From Psychroserpens ponticola (GTDB lineage Bacteria; Bacteroidota; Bacteroidia; Flavobacteriales; Flavobacteriaceae), in NCBI RefSeq assembly GCF_023556315.2, contig NZ_CP116221.1, positions 3,114,001 to 3,178,000 on the forward strand: DNA of 64,000 nt. Reading direction: 5' to 3'. The position numbers were made by a program, and so were the translations under genes. The notes below the pieces were generated by a model. That model worked only from the letters and a program-made list of their open reading frames with translations, ran no database searches and was not told the origin of the DNA. Below are positions 9,186-18,663 of the stretch, piece after piece; within the stretch, counting starts at the first letter, position 1; each line of letters begins with the position of its first letter.

Positions 9186-10055
9186 CTATGAAATAATGGC
9201 TTTTAAATACTCAAAGTAGTCGCCTTTAAGATCTTTAACTTGTAATGCCAATCCTTCCTTTGTAATCCATTTATAACTTAAGGCAATTTCTTCTAAACAA
9301 GCAATTTTAAGACCTGTTCGTTTTTCTACAGCCTTAACAAATTCTGTGGCTTCTGTTAGTGCTTCATGTGTACCAGTATCTAGCCATGCAAAGCCTCTAC
9401 TTAATATTTGCAATTTTAAATTTTCCTGTTCAAGATACGCTTGATTTACGGTTGTGATTTCTAATTCACCTCGATGAGATGGTTTTACATTTTTTGCGAT
9501 TTCAACTACAGAATTAGGGTAAAAATACAATCCGACTACTGCAAAATTAGATTTAGGATTTGCTGGTTTTTCCTCAATACTTAACACATTACACTCTTTA
9601 TCAAACTCAGCCACGCCATAGCGTTCTGGATCTTTGACATAATTTCCAAAAATAACAGCTTTTCCATCATCGTTTACAGTTGTTATAGCGTCTTTTAATA
9701 TTTTTTGCAATCCAGCTCCATAAAAAATATTATCACCTAACACTAAGCATACATTATCGTCACCTATAAAATCTTCTCCTAAAATAAATGCTTGTGCCAG
9801 ACCATCTGGACTGGGTTGTTCTACATAACTTAATTCGATTCCAAACTGACTTCCATTTCCTAATAATTTTTTAAAATTTGGAAGATCCTGTGGTGTAGAA
9901 ATTATTAAAACCTCTTTAATTCCAGCCAACATCAAAACTGATAATGGGTAATAAATCATAGGTTTATCATAAATCGGCAATAACTGCTTACTCACTGCTA
10001 ATGTTAATGGATGTAAACGAGTTCCTGATCCTCCTGCTAGAATAATTCCTTTCAT
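9186..10055 (-). CDS. rfbA: Glucose-1-phosphate thymidylyltransferase
   Basis: The 289-residue enzyme has the normal length for the short RmlA form. It opens [18 protein letters not shown], where the GGxGTRL loop binds the nucleotide phosphates. It continues with the family blocks [27 protein letters not shown] (Asp for Mg) and [10 protein letters not shown]. It joins dTTP and glucose-1-phosphate to make dTDP-glucose, the first step of the dTDP-6-deoxysugar pathway. It follows rfbB by 69 bases on the same strand, so the two are likely co-transcribed. Neither rfbC nor rfbD is in the window, so the dTDP-sugar may be diverted to an aminated product. Confidence 0.97.
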   Translation of the reverse strand: MKGIILAGGSGTRLHPLTLAVSKQLLPIYDKPMIYYPLSVLMLAGIKEVLIISTPQDLPNFKKLLGNGSQFGIELSYVEQPSPDGLAQAFILGEDFIGDDNVCLVLGDNIFYGAGLQKILKDAITTVNDDGKAVIFGNYVKDPERYGVAEFDKECNVLSIEEKPANPKSNFAVVGLYFYPNSVVEIAKNVKPSHRGELEITTVNQAYLEQENLKLQILSRGFAWLDTGTHEALTEATEFVKAVEKRTGLKIACLEEIALSYKWITKEGLALQVKDLKGDYFEYLKAIIS

Positions 10056-10124
10056 TTTGATGTTCTTTATTAGGTTTTGATATTTAATTGGTATTGATTA
10101 GACAAGGTCTAACATTGGTCTCTG

Positions 10125-11174
10125 CTATTTGTATTGTTGAGCATAATATTTTAAATAATCGCCACTGGTTACGTTTTCTAACCATTCTGAATTATTTAAA
10201 TACCAATCTATTGTTTTGGTTAAGCCTTCTTCAAAGGTAACACTTGGTTCCCAACCTAGTTCTTTACTGATTTTTGTCGCATCAATAGCATATCTTAAAT
10301 CGTGACCAGGTCGATCTTTTACAAATGTGATTAGTTGTTCACTTGTACCTTGTTTTCTATTTAATTTAGCATCCATTTGATTGCATAATAATTTAACCAA
10401 ATCAATATTTTTCCATTCATTAAAACCACCAATATTATACGTTTCACTTAAAACACCTTTGTGAAAAACTAAATCGATAGCTATCGCATGATCAATAACA
10501 AATAACCAATCTCTAGTATAGTTTCCATCTCCATATACAGGTAAAGGTTTATTATTTATAACGTTATTAATGAATAATGGGATTAGTTTTTCAGGAAATT
10601 GATATGCACCATAATTATTTGAGCAATTTGATATTAAATATGGTAAATTATAGGTTTCACCATAAGCTCTAACAAAATGATCTGAACTCGCTTTAGATGC
10701 AGAATATGGCGAATTTGGACTATATGGTGTAGACTCTTCAAACAAACCTTCACTTCCTAATGAACCATAAACTTCATCTGTACTAATATGATAGAATAAT
10801 TTATTCTCGAAATTATTTGTCCATAAATCCTTAAAGGCATTAAGTAATACCATAGTACCAATAATATTAGTCTTAGCAAAAGCTAAAGGATCGGAAATAG
10901 ATCGGTCTACATGAGATTCTGCTGCTAGATGAATAATACCATCTGGTTTTTCAGTTTTAAATAAGTGATTGATAAAACCCTCATCTGTAATATCTCCTTT
11001 AACAAATTTATAGTTTTCTTTATCCTCAATGTCAGAAAGATTCATAAGATTACCAGCATATGTTAAGCTATCTAAATTTATAATTTGATAGTTTGGATAT
11101 TTATTTACAAACAGTCTTACAACATGAGAACCTATAAAACCAGCACCTCCCGTAATTACAATTTTTTTTTGCAT
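10125..11174 (-). CDS. rfbB: dTDP-glucose 4,6-dehydratase
   Basis: The 349-residue extended short-chain dehydrogenase has the NAD-binding GGAGFIGSH at residues 8-16, the ISTDEVYG block with the catalytic Thr-Asp-Glu, and the catalytic pair in YSASKASSDH (YxxxK). These are diagnostic of RmlB. It converts dTDP-glucose to dTDP-4-keto-6-deoxyglucose. It is the first gene of the minus-strand glycan block and is divergent from the T9SS cargo array, with 442 bases between them. Length and motifs are complete. Confidence 0.97.
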   Translation of the reverse strand: MQKKIVITGGAGFIGSHVVRLFVNKYPNYQIINLDSLTYAGNLMNLSDIEDKENYKFVKGDITDEGFINHLFKTEKPDGIIHLAAESHVDRSISDPLAFAKTNIIGTMVLLNAFKDLWTNNFENKLFYHISTDEVYGSLGSEGLFEESTPYSPNSPYSASKASSDHFVRAYGETYNLPYLISNCSNNYGAYQFPEKLIPLFINNVINNKPLPVYGDGNYTRDWLFVIDHAIAIDLVFHKGVLSETYNIGGFNEWKNIDLVKLLCNQMDAKLNRKQGTSEQLITFVKDRPGHDLRYAIDATKISKELGWEPSVTFEEGLTKTIDWYLNNSEWLENVTSGDYLKYYAQQYK

Positions 11175-11616
11175 GAATACATTTATTATACAAATACTAC
11201 TTTTAAATCGTAGTATTTTAACTCTTCTACTTAAAAACGCATAGTCTCATTATATTGGAATAACTATTAATAAAACCATATTATTAGCTACAAATCTAAA
11301 ACAAATAAAACATTAATGAAATTCATTATGCATTTTGGTGTATTACATAGATAATTAGTATGAAATTAAAGCTAAAAGGCAAAAGTTTCAATAAATCATC
11401 ATCCCATTCACTAAATTTGAGATCGTGACAATAAACAAAATCAAGTGTCTAAACTATAATTTGAAATTTATTTATAACAGCACAATTTAAAATCTGGCTT
11501 TTATCTGAAGTTTCACCATTAACAAGTTTACACTATATTTGTATATTCTATAATATTGATTATCAATTCTATTACTTTAAAACCGCAATATTACAGATAC
11601 CTTATTTTATAATCCT
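11175..11616. promoter_or_regulatory. Divergent intergenic region between rfbB and the cargo array
   Basis: These 442 AT-rich bases carry no gene. A CAAATCTA at 11291-11298 reads TAGATTTG on the minus strand and matches the Bacteroidota -7 box (TAnnTTTG) for rfbB. TATATTTG at 11534-11541 matches it on the plus strand for the first cargo gene. Neither has a well-spaced TTG -33 element, so both are tentative. Confidence 0.4.
11534..11541 (+). promoter_or_regulatory. Candidate -7 promoter box for the first cargo gene
   Basis: TATATTTG fits TAnnTTTG, the -7 element used by the Bacteroidota primary sigma factor. It lies 76 bases before the ATG at 11617, which would give a leader of about 70 bases. 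No clear TTG is seen at the expected upstream distance, so this is a partial match. Confidence 0.4.
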
Positions 11617-13869
11617 ATGATAAAATTTTACTTACTTTTATTCGCCCTAATGATCTCTTTTTCAGCAATTGGGCAACAAGAAATCAATGGTATTGATTTT
11701 AATAATTCAAACTCCGACAGTACTAATATTAATAAAACTATAGGTGCAACTAATCCTAATTGGATTACTACTGGTAATTCAGATAGTAACACACAGATTT
11801 CTGTAACAACTAATAATAGTATTGCTGAGCGTAATTCTGAATTAATTTTTATAAAATTAAGAGTTAGCACTAACGATAATTCTTACAATACTGACATCTA
11901 TTTTAATGATAATGCTAGTCTTGGGTTTGATTTAGGATTTGATGCCGCTATTTTTGGAGTTATTCCAAATTTTGCACTTTATTCTCATTTGGTTGAAGGC
12001 AACACAGGTTTAAATTTAGCTTTGCAAGCAGTTAACACAACTGATCTTTCTGGAGTAACAATTCCATTAGGTGTAGATGCAAATCAAGGTGAGCAAATTA
12101 CATTTACTATAGCTACCTCAACACTACCACCTTTAACAAATGTTTATCTTGATGATACTGTTACTAGTTCATCAACCCAATTAAATAACTCAGATTACGT
12201 ATTCACACCTGCAACTGCATTGTCTGGAACTGGACGTTTCTTTCTTAGAATTGAGCTACCTCCTATTACTTACACATATAATGGCACTTGGTCTCCTAGC
12301 GATCCTAATGGAGCAGCTACTGCTGGTGATGATATCGTTATAGAATCTGGTGATGCTGTGATTGGGTCTAATACAACGTGTAATAGTGTAACGGTTAATC
12401 CTGGCGCTGGTCTTACTGTTAATTCTGGAATAACGCTCACTGCAACTAATGGGTTGACTTTAGAATCTAGTTCTACGAGTTACTCTAGTTTAATTCTTGA
12501 TGGAACTGTAGATGGAACAATGACTTACCAACGTCATGTGAATATTAATGCTAGTTCTGGTACAACAACTGGTAGTAACGATTTAGTTTCTGCTCCTTTA
12601 ACAGGACAACCTTTTAATACATTTGCCGCTGCAAACCCTAATATTCTAACCAATGCTGGTGGTACTTTGTATTTATTTGGTCCTTTTGAAAAAGTAACTG
12701 GTCAATATGTTACTTGGGCTGATACTGAAACATCTACGCTTGATCCTGGTGTTGGATACAGAGCTGGTTCTGTTGATAATGATACTTTTACATTTACTGG
12801 TACAGCTAACAATGGCGTTGTGACTAACGACCTTGTTAACGCTGGATCTAATAATGCTATATGGAACTTAGTTGGTAATCCTTATCCTTCTTATATGAAT
12901 GTTTGGGATTTCCTTGCTCATGATTTAGGAGATGGCACAACTAACATTCAACTTTTTGATACTGGTACGGAAGCTATATATGGTTATGATGGTAGTCATG
13001 GTAATGGTTGGACTATTTACAACTTTGCTACTACTTTACCGTCTACTGTTATTGCTCCTGGTCAAGGATTCATGGTCAGTGCTAATGCTGCTCAAACTGC
13101 TGGTTATGATCTAGAATTCTCTCCTGATATGAGAAGAACGGGTTCTAGTGATGATTTCATTGTAGGTCGTAATGCACAATTGACATATGTGAAGTTAGAT
13201 TTAAGTACTGCTAATAAGTCTTATGGTACTGATATCTACTTTAACAACAATGCAAGTTCTGGATTTGATGCAGGATATGATGCTAGTATTTGGGGTGAAA
13301 CTGCTCCTGATTTCGCAATCTATTCTCACTTAATTGAAGAAAACAATGGTAAAGCAATGGCGTTACAAGCTGTTAATCATAATGAGCTATCAAACATTAG
13401 TATTTCATTAGGTGTTAATGCAAACCAAGGAGAACAATTAAGGTTTAGCATTTCTGAAATGACTTTACAAGCTTCTGTTAATGTATATCTTGAAGATAGA
13501 GTAGAAAATACAATTACATTATTAAATAACGCGGATTATCTGATTACACCTTCAACTCCATTATCTGGAACGGGTCGTTTCTTCTTAAGAACGTCTCAAG
13601 AGGCTTTATCAACTATAGACAACTCTATTTCTAAATTAGACATCTATACGTTAAAAGCTTCTGATGAACTTGTTATTAGTGGAGAACTACTAAGTGATAA
13701 TACAATGCTAAATGTATTCGATATTCAAGGTCGATTAGTATTAAATACTAAACTTGATGATACCATTTTAGAAAATCGTATCAATGTATCTAGTATTAAC
13801 TCAGGTGTGTACATTGTTACGGTTCAAAATAACAGTCAAGAGGAAACTAAAAAGGTAATTATAGACTAA
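11617..13869 (+). CDS. T9SS type A sorting domain-containing secreted protein (paralogue 1)
   Basis: The 750-residue exported protein starts with a Sec signal peptide (MIKFYLLLFALMISFSAIG, cut near residue 19). It ends in a T9SS type A domain of about 75 residues (VFDIQGRLVL, then SGVYIVTVQNNSQEETKKVIID), which directs passage through the outer membrane. Residues about 220-660 are the module shared by all seven paralogues, with the blocks NLVGNPYPSY, IAPGQGFMVSA and SGTGRFFLR. Residues about 65-212 are a diverged second copy of the last part of that module (SELIFIKLRVST to LSGTGRFFLR), so the protein is an internal duplication without a separate binding domain. DNA from 12279 to 13516 nearly equals that of paralogue 5. 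The ligand is unknown. Confidence 0.9.
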   Translation: MIKFYLLLFALMISFSAIGQQEINGIDFNNSNSDSTNINKTIGATNPNWITTGNSDSNTQISVTTNNSIAERNSELIFIKLRVSTNDNSYNTDIYFNDNASLGFDLGFDAAIFGVIPNFALYSHLVEGNTGLNLALQAVNTTDLSGVTIPLGVDANQGEQITFTIATSTLPPLTNVYLDDTVTSSSTQLNNSDYVFTPATALSGTGRFFLRIELPPITYTYNGTWSPSDPNGAATAGDDIVIESGDAVIGSNTTCNSVTVNPGAGLTVNSGITLTATNGLTLESSSTSYSSLILDGTVDGTMTYQRHVNINASSGTTTGSNDLVSAPLTGQPFNTFAAANPNILTNAGGTLYLFGPFEKVTGQYVTWADTETSTLDPGVGYRAGSVDNDTFTFTGTANNGVVTNDLVNAGSNNAIWNLVGNPYPSYMNVWDFLAHDLGDGTTNIQLFDTGTEAIYGYDGSHGNGWTIYNFATTLPSTVIAPGQGFMVSANAAQTAGYDLEFSPDMRRTGSSDDFIVGRNAQLTYVKLDLSTANKSYGTDIYFNNNASSGFDAGYDASIWGETAPDFAIYSHLIEENNGKAMALQAVNHNELSNISISLGVNANQGEQLRFSISEMTLQASVNVYLEDRVENTITLLNNADYLITPSTPLSGTGRFFLRTSQEALSTIDNSISKLDIYTLKASDELVISGELLSDNTMLNVFDIQGRLVLNTKLDDTILENRINVSSINSGVYIVTVQNNSQEETKKVIID
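12279..13623 (+). repeat. Near-identical cargo-module DNA repeat, copy 1
   Basis: This coding stretch recurs almost base for base in 28342-29686. By eye I counted about nine mismatches and no indel between 12279 and 13516 and its counterpart. Shorter versions occur at 20979-22125 and 41119-42270. Many synonymous sites are identical, so selection on the protein alone does not explain it; recent duplication or gene conversion does. Confidence 0.9.
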
Positions 13870-14640
13870 TCTTAAATTTATTTAGTAGAACAAATAAACA
13901 TACTTATCAAAACACACCTATAAACAAATAATATACTAAAACTAGTATTTTCATATTGAAAGATAAAACTAAGGTTACATATGCTAATTATGACCAAAAA
14001 CAAATTTAGCAGTTCTTTTTAACCAAAAATATTTTTCATAATTTATCACTTCTAAGATTCAATTTTTGATTTTTACTTGGATTATTTTTGCAATTTAAAA
14101 AGCAGAAAAAACCTAATCTAACTGTATTTAAAAATCTCATTTACAAGGAATAATAAAATAATAATTATATTTTATAAGTTTTTTCCTACTAAAACTTACG
14201 CTTTGTCGAAAAAAATAGATATTTCACACTTATATCTGTGAACCTTTCATTATATTTGACTTCCCTTTTATCGAATACTAATCTTTATTACAATTATAAT
14301 TAAGAAATAGAATTAACCTACAATATGAAAAACATCTACTTAACATCAGTTGTTATACTCTAAATTTCTATAGAGTTATTAATATACCTTCATTACTACA
14401 GACGAATTTAAAATTTTAGTAATACTACAATTAATGTGAGTATAGTTGTAATTCTATAACAAATCGAAATAAAATAAAATCAAAAAAATGCAACTTACTA
14501 AATAAAACAAAAGCATAAATATCTAAAAACTTGACGCTTAACTAATAAAACAACCTTTAATAGAACATTTTTTGAGGTATAAAACACAACCTTTACATTT
14601 AACCCTCCCTACATATTGCTAATATTAAATCTATCTTATT
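13870..14640. other. Long AT-rich spacer, no gene seen
   Basis: These 771 bases lie between the first two cargo genes. They contain no long open frame and no hairpin terminator like those behind the other cargo genes. A 12-codon frame at 14325-14363 begins like the cargo signal peptides (MKNIYLTSVVIL, then stop) and could be the stub of a lost paralogue, but it is too short to call. The absence of a terminator is notable. Confidence 0.5.
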
Positions 14641-17600
14641 ATGAAAAAAACTACGCTTTTATTAATTACAATGCTATCCTTGTTATGGCAAACTCAGGCA
14701 CAGCATAACTTTGCCACTATTTTAGGTCCAGAAAATGTAGCTCAAGGTTCGCCAGTAACATTATCAATAAACACTGTTGGAAATACTGCAGCAGTTCCCA
14801 CTGATTCGTATGAAATCTTTACAGTCACAGCAGACTGGGTAAATGTTAGCGATGCTTATTCTAGTGAAGCTGATCTTACTTTAACAACAACTGCTGGAAG
14901 TGTTACTATTGACCCACCCTCTTCTGGCTCATTTGATAGTTTTGCTTCTACAACGCTGACTTTTAGTGGTACTTTGCCTAGCGGAAGTTATGACCCTAGT
15001 ATTGACGGATTTCTTGAGATTACATTAAACCAATCTTATGCTGGTTCTAGTGCAAACTGGTCAAATATTGTGGTAAGTATTTCAGCACCTCTTTATAGTG
15101 GACCTCCTATTGGTGTTACTTGTTCAAGCGGAAGCTCTTCATTTGTTTTTACTGAAAATTTTGAATCTGATCCACCAAGCGGATGGACTGGCACAGGTTT
15201 TAGTGGTACAAATGGAAATTGGGATATAACAAATGCTAATACTAACTCAAATAATACTGGACCATCTATTGCTTATGACAATGGTAGTGGCATGCACTTA
15301 GAATATGAAGCTTCTGGTGATTCATCAGCGACAGCTTCGGCTATTAGTCCTGCTATTGACCTAACTTCTACAGTAGATGATGCTGAATTATCATTTTATC
15401 TACATGCCTATGGAGCAGCTATGGGAACACTAAATGTTGGTGTATCAAATTCTGCCTCTGGGCCATTTACAACTTTGTTTACTCAAAGCGGACAAATACA
15501 AACTGCAGCTGGAGATGCATGGACGCATTTTGGAGTTAATTTAGGTGCTTATGTTGGTCAAACTATATATATCGAATTTAGACATACAGGTTCAGGCACA
15601 GACTATACTGGTGACATGTCAATTGACTACATAAGAGTTGAAGCTTGTGACCCACCATGCCCAACACCAGACAATATTGTTGTTTCAAATATTGGCAGCA
15701 CAACTGCAGATATAACTTGGGATGCAGGTGACTCTGAAACTGATTGGGAAATTGTAGTACAACCTGATGGAACTGGAATTCCTGGTGGAGTTGGTACAGC
15801 AACAACAAATAATAACCCATATAATGCTACAGGTTTAACACAACTTACAGCATACGAAATTTATGTAAGAGCAGATTGTGGAATGGTTGATGGTTATAGT
15901 GACTGGGTTGGACCTATAGATTTTACAACTCTAGCTGCATGCCCAGATATCACTAGTTTAACCATAGATAGCTATACAGCTTCATCTGCTAACATAAGCT
16001 GGACAGCTGGTTCTACCGAAACCGATTGGGAAATTGTAGTACAGCCTGATGGAACAGGCATTCCTGGTGGAGCTGGCACAGCAACAACAAACAACAACCC
16101 ATATATCGCATCAAGTTTATCACAACTTACTGCATATGAAGTCTATGTAAGAGCAGATTGCGGAATGGTTGATGGCTATAGTAACTGGGTTGGCCCTGTA
16201 GATTTCACTACTGGACCTGCTAATGATGATTTTGCTAACGCAACACCTATTTCATGTGGAAATATCTATATTGGTGATACGTCTTCTGCTACAATTGATG
16301 AAGCAGGTGCACCAGACGTAAGCACTGTTGAACCTGACACTGATACTGATAATGACTCTCCAAATGTTTGGTTTCGTTTTATTGGTACAGGTGACCCTGT
16401 AACTTTATCGACTTGTACAAATACTAGTTATGACTCTGAAATAATTGTTTTTACAGGAACCTCAGGAAGTTTAACTAATATCGCTGAAGGTTATGATGAA
16501 TGTGGAGCTGCTTATGAAGCAGAAGTGACATTTAGTTCAGTTCTTGGCGTTTCTTATTCTATCTCAGTCGAAGGATGGAATGTTGGTAATACTGGAACTT
16601 TTGAATTATCAGTAATCTGTACACCTCCTGCACCAGTAACCTATACCTATAGTGGCTCATGGTCACCTAGTGATCCAAGCGGAATTGCTACTGCTGGAGA
16701 TGATATTGTAATTGCTTCTGGAGATGCTAGTATTAATTCTAATACTACTGTAAATTCAGTAACAGTAAATGCTGGAGCTGGTCTTACGGTTGATTCAGGA
16801 GTAATCCTTACAGCAACAAATGGGTTAGTTTTAGAATCTAGTTCTACAAGTTATTCAAGTTTAATTCTTGATGGGACAGTTACTGGGACTTTAACTTATG
16901 AACGACACGTAAATATTAATGGAAGTGGAGATACAGGGAGCAACGATTTAATATCCGCACCATTAACAGGGCAAGCTTTTAATGCATTTGCTACAGCTAA
17001 TCCTAATATTTTAAATAACGGAACCTTATACTTATTTGGTCCTTTTGACAAAACAACAGCTAATTACCTTTTATATGCTGGTTCTGAAACCGCAACCTTA
17101 AATGCAGGAGTTGGTTACAGAGCAGGCTCTAGTGATAATGGAACATTTACATTTACTGGTGTTGCTAACTCTGGAATTGTAAGTTATAATATTGAAAATT
17201 ATGGCCCTCCTGAACCTGCTGAAGCAGAATGGAACCTTGTTGGTAACCCATACCCTTCTTATCTTAATGTTCATGCTTTTCTTAACCATGAAGTTAGTGT
17301 AGGTGTTTCTAACCTTGCATTATTTAAACCTGAAACAGCAGCTATCTATGGATATGATGGAAATGCTTTAGATGATTGGACTATTTACAACTTAGCGAAT
17401 ACGACAGCTTCAACAGTAATTGCTCCTGGACAAGGATTTTTTGTAAGTGCAAATGTAACAAATGTACCTCTATACGATTTAGAATTCTCTCCCGATATGA
17501 GAAGAACAGGTTCTGGTGATGACTTTATTGTAGGTCGTAATGCACAATTGACATATGTGAAATTATATTTAAGTACTGCTAATAAGTCTTATGGTACTGA

Positions 17601-18234
17601 TATCTACTTTAACAACAATGCAAGTTCTGGATTTGATGTAGGATATGATGCTAGTATTTGGGGTGAAACTGCTCCTGATTTTGCAATCTATTCTCACTTA
17701 ATTGAAGACAACAGTGGTAAAGCAATGGCATTACAAACTCTTAATCATACTGATTTATCAGACATTAGTATTTCATTAGGTGTTAATGCAAACCAAGGCG
17801 AACAATTAAGGTTTAGTATTTCTGATATGACTTTACCAGATTCTGTTAATGTATATCTTGAAGATAGAGTAGAAAACACGATTACATTATTAAATAACGT
17901 TGACTATGTAATTACGCCTTCAACTCCATTATCTGGAACGGGTCGATTCTTCTTAAGAACGTCTCAAGAGGCTTTATCAACTATTGACAACAATATTGAT
18001 AACTTAACTATTTTCGCTTTAAACACTTCTAAAGAAATAGTCGTTAACGGTCAATTAAAAGAAAATACTATTTTAAGTCTTTATGACATACAAGGTAGAA
18101 AGGTATTAAGTACAACACTTGATGATTCAAATCTTACAAACCGTATTGACATATCTGATTTAAATGGAGGTGTATACATTGTTACTGTTCAAAATAACAG
18201 TCAGCAAAAGACTCAAAAAGTGGTTATCAAATAA
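14641..18234 (+). CDS. T9SS type A sorting domain-containing secreted protein with MAM-like, FN3 and PPC-like domains (paralogue 2)
   Basis: The 1197-residue protein has a signal peptide ending in WQTQAQ (about residue 21). The N-terminal domain to about 155 is similar to that of paralogue 7. About 167-335 is a MAM/choice-of-anchor J-type domain (ENFESDPPSGWTGTGFSG). Two fibronectin type III repeats follow at about 339-432 and 434-525 (ITWDAG, TAYEIYVRADCG), then a pre-peptidase C-terminal-like domain at about 527-660 (PNVWFRFIGTG). The shared module starts near 667 and a type A sorting tail ends the protein (YDIQGRKVLS, GGVYIVTVQNNSQQKTQKVV). FN3 and MAM domains usually bind proteins or glycans. 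A 53-codon peptide gene begins 18 bases after the stop. Confidence 0.92.
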   Translation: MKKTTLLLITMLSLLWQTQAQHNFATILGPENVAQGSPVTLSINTVGNTAAVPTDSYEIFTVTADWVNVSDAYSSEADLTLTTTAGSVTIDPPSSGSFDSFASTTLTFSGTLPSGSYDPSIDGFLEITLNQSYAGSSANWSNIVVSISAPLYSGPPIGVTCSSGSSSFVFTENFESDPPSGWTGTGFSGTNGNWDITNANTNSNNTGPSIAYDNGSGMHLEYEASGDSSATASAISPAIDLTSTVDDAELSFYLHAYGAAMGTLNVGVSNSASGPFTTLFTQSGQIQTAAGDAWTHFGVNLGAYVGQTIYIEFRHTGSGTDYTGDMSIDYIRVEACDPPCPTPDNIVVSNIGSTTADITWDAGDSETDWEIVVQPDGTGIPGGVGTATTNNNPYNATGLTQLTAYEIYVRADCGMVDGYSDWVGPIDFTTLAACPDITSLTIDSYTASSANISWTAGSTETDWEIVVQPDGTGIPGGAGTATTNNNPYIASSLSQLTAYEVYVRADCGMVDGYSNWVGPVDFTTGPANDDFANATPISCGNIYIGDTSSATIDEAGAPDVSTVEPDTDTDNDSPNVWFRFIGTGDPVTLSTCTNTSYDSEIIVFTGTSGSLTNIAEGYDECGAAYEAEVTFSSVLGVSYSISVEGWNVGNTGTFELSVICTPPAPVTYTYSGSWSPSDPSGIATAGDDIVIASGDASINSNTTVNSVTVNAGAGLTVDSGVILTATNGLVLESSSTSYSSLILDGTVTGTLTYERHVNINGSGDTGSNDLISAPLTGQAFNAFATANPNILNNGTLYLFGPFDKTTANYLLYAGSETATLNAGVGYRAGSSDNGTFTFTGVANSGIVSYNIENYGPPEPAEAEWNLVGNPYPSYLNVHAFLNHEVSVGVSNLALFKPETAAIYGYDGNALDDWTIYNLANTTASTVIAPGQGFFVSANVTNVPLYDLEFSPDMRRTGSGDDFIVGRNAQLTYVKLYLSTANKSYGTDIYFNNNASSGFDVGYDASIWGETAPDFAIYSHLIEDNSGKAMALQTLNHTDLSDISISLGVNANQGEQLRFSISDMTLPDSVNVYLEDRVENTITLLNNVDYVITPSTPLSGTGRFFLRTSQEALSTIDNNIDNLTIFALNTSKEIVVNGQLKENTILSLYDIQGRKVLSTTLDDSNLTNRIDISDLNGGVYIVTVQNNSQQKTQKVVIK

Positions 18235-18252
18235 TTCAAACATTCAAGAAAA

Positions 18253-18414
18253 ATGAAAGAAAATAAAAAACAGGATAACATCACAAGAAAGGATGCCCTT
18301 AAAAAAATGGGTAAGTATGCTGCGCTAACAGCTATTGGAACATTTATAATATTAAACCCTAAACAAGCGCAAGCATCTTCTCCTCCTGATCCAGGTGGAA
18401 ATCCTTTTGAATAG
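18253..18414 (+). CDS. 53-residue peptide with RK-type signal sequence, copy 1 (PPDPGGNPFE tail)
   Basis: This small ORF starts at the ATG 18 bases after paralogue 2 and encodes 53 residues. It has a polar start, then TRKDALKKMGKYAAL, a hydrophobic run (AALTAIGTFIIL) and NPKQAQA, a good signal peptidase I site. That leaves a 12-residue mature tail, SSPPDPGGNPFE. The TRKxA box resembles a degenerate Tat motif (TRRxFLK) but lacks the second Arg and the Phe. Residues 22-53 are identical in the two other copies (29948 and 42593), while the N-terminus varies. Conservation of frame, spacing and sequence argues for a real gene. An intrinsic terminator follows directly. The function is unknown; see the kinase/nucleotidyltransferase genes beside copy 3. 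Confidence 0.82.
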   Translation: MKENKKQDNITRKDALKKMGKYAALTAIGTFIILNPKQAQASSPPDPGGNPFE

Positions 18415-18435
18415 TTTCAAACCTTTAAAATCATT

Positions 18436-18468
18436 AAAAATCGCACTAGTAATAGTGCGATTTTTTTT
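18436..18468 (+). terminator. Intrinsic terminator behind peptide copy 1
   Basis: The stem TCGCACTA (18441-18448), loop GTAA and TAGTGCGA (18453-18460) are followed by eight T, with A:T pairs extending the stem. It ends the paralogue 2/peptide unit. Confidence 0.9.
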
Positions 18469-18663
18469 ATCCAATTATAAAAACTAAACCAAAATAACAT
18501 AAAGCACTGAATTACAATCGTCTAACAAAAAAGCTTTTAAACGAAAAAAAAACTTCTAATACTGATAAAATGACTTTTCAACGGAAAATTTTCATTTTAC
18601 ACATTGACAATGAATAACTTAGTCATATCCCTACAGTAAAAAAAATGAACTTTAACCAAAATT

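Noticed and set aside
12932-13114. 60-codon open frame (also at 21434, 28995 and 41579) encoding a hydrophobic Leu/Val/Met-rich peptide
   Set aside because: It lies in a second frame of the shared cargo module. Its fourfold conservation only mirrors near-identity of the host DNA, and nothing suggests independent translation.
14325-14363. 12-codon frame starting like a cargo signal peptide
   Set aside because: Too short and without further homologous sequence behind it; kept only as a hint of a lost paralogue.
18253-18414. Standard Tat substrate
   Set aside because: The motif is TRKDAL with Lys for the second Arg and Ala for Phe. It is Tat-like at best, and the hydrophobic stretch would also suit Sec.
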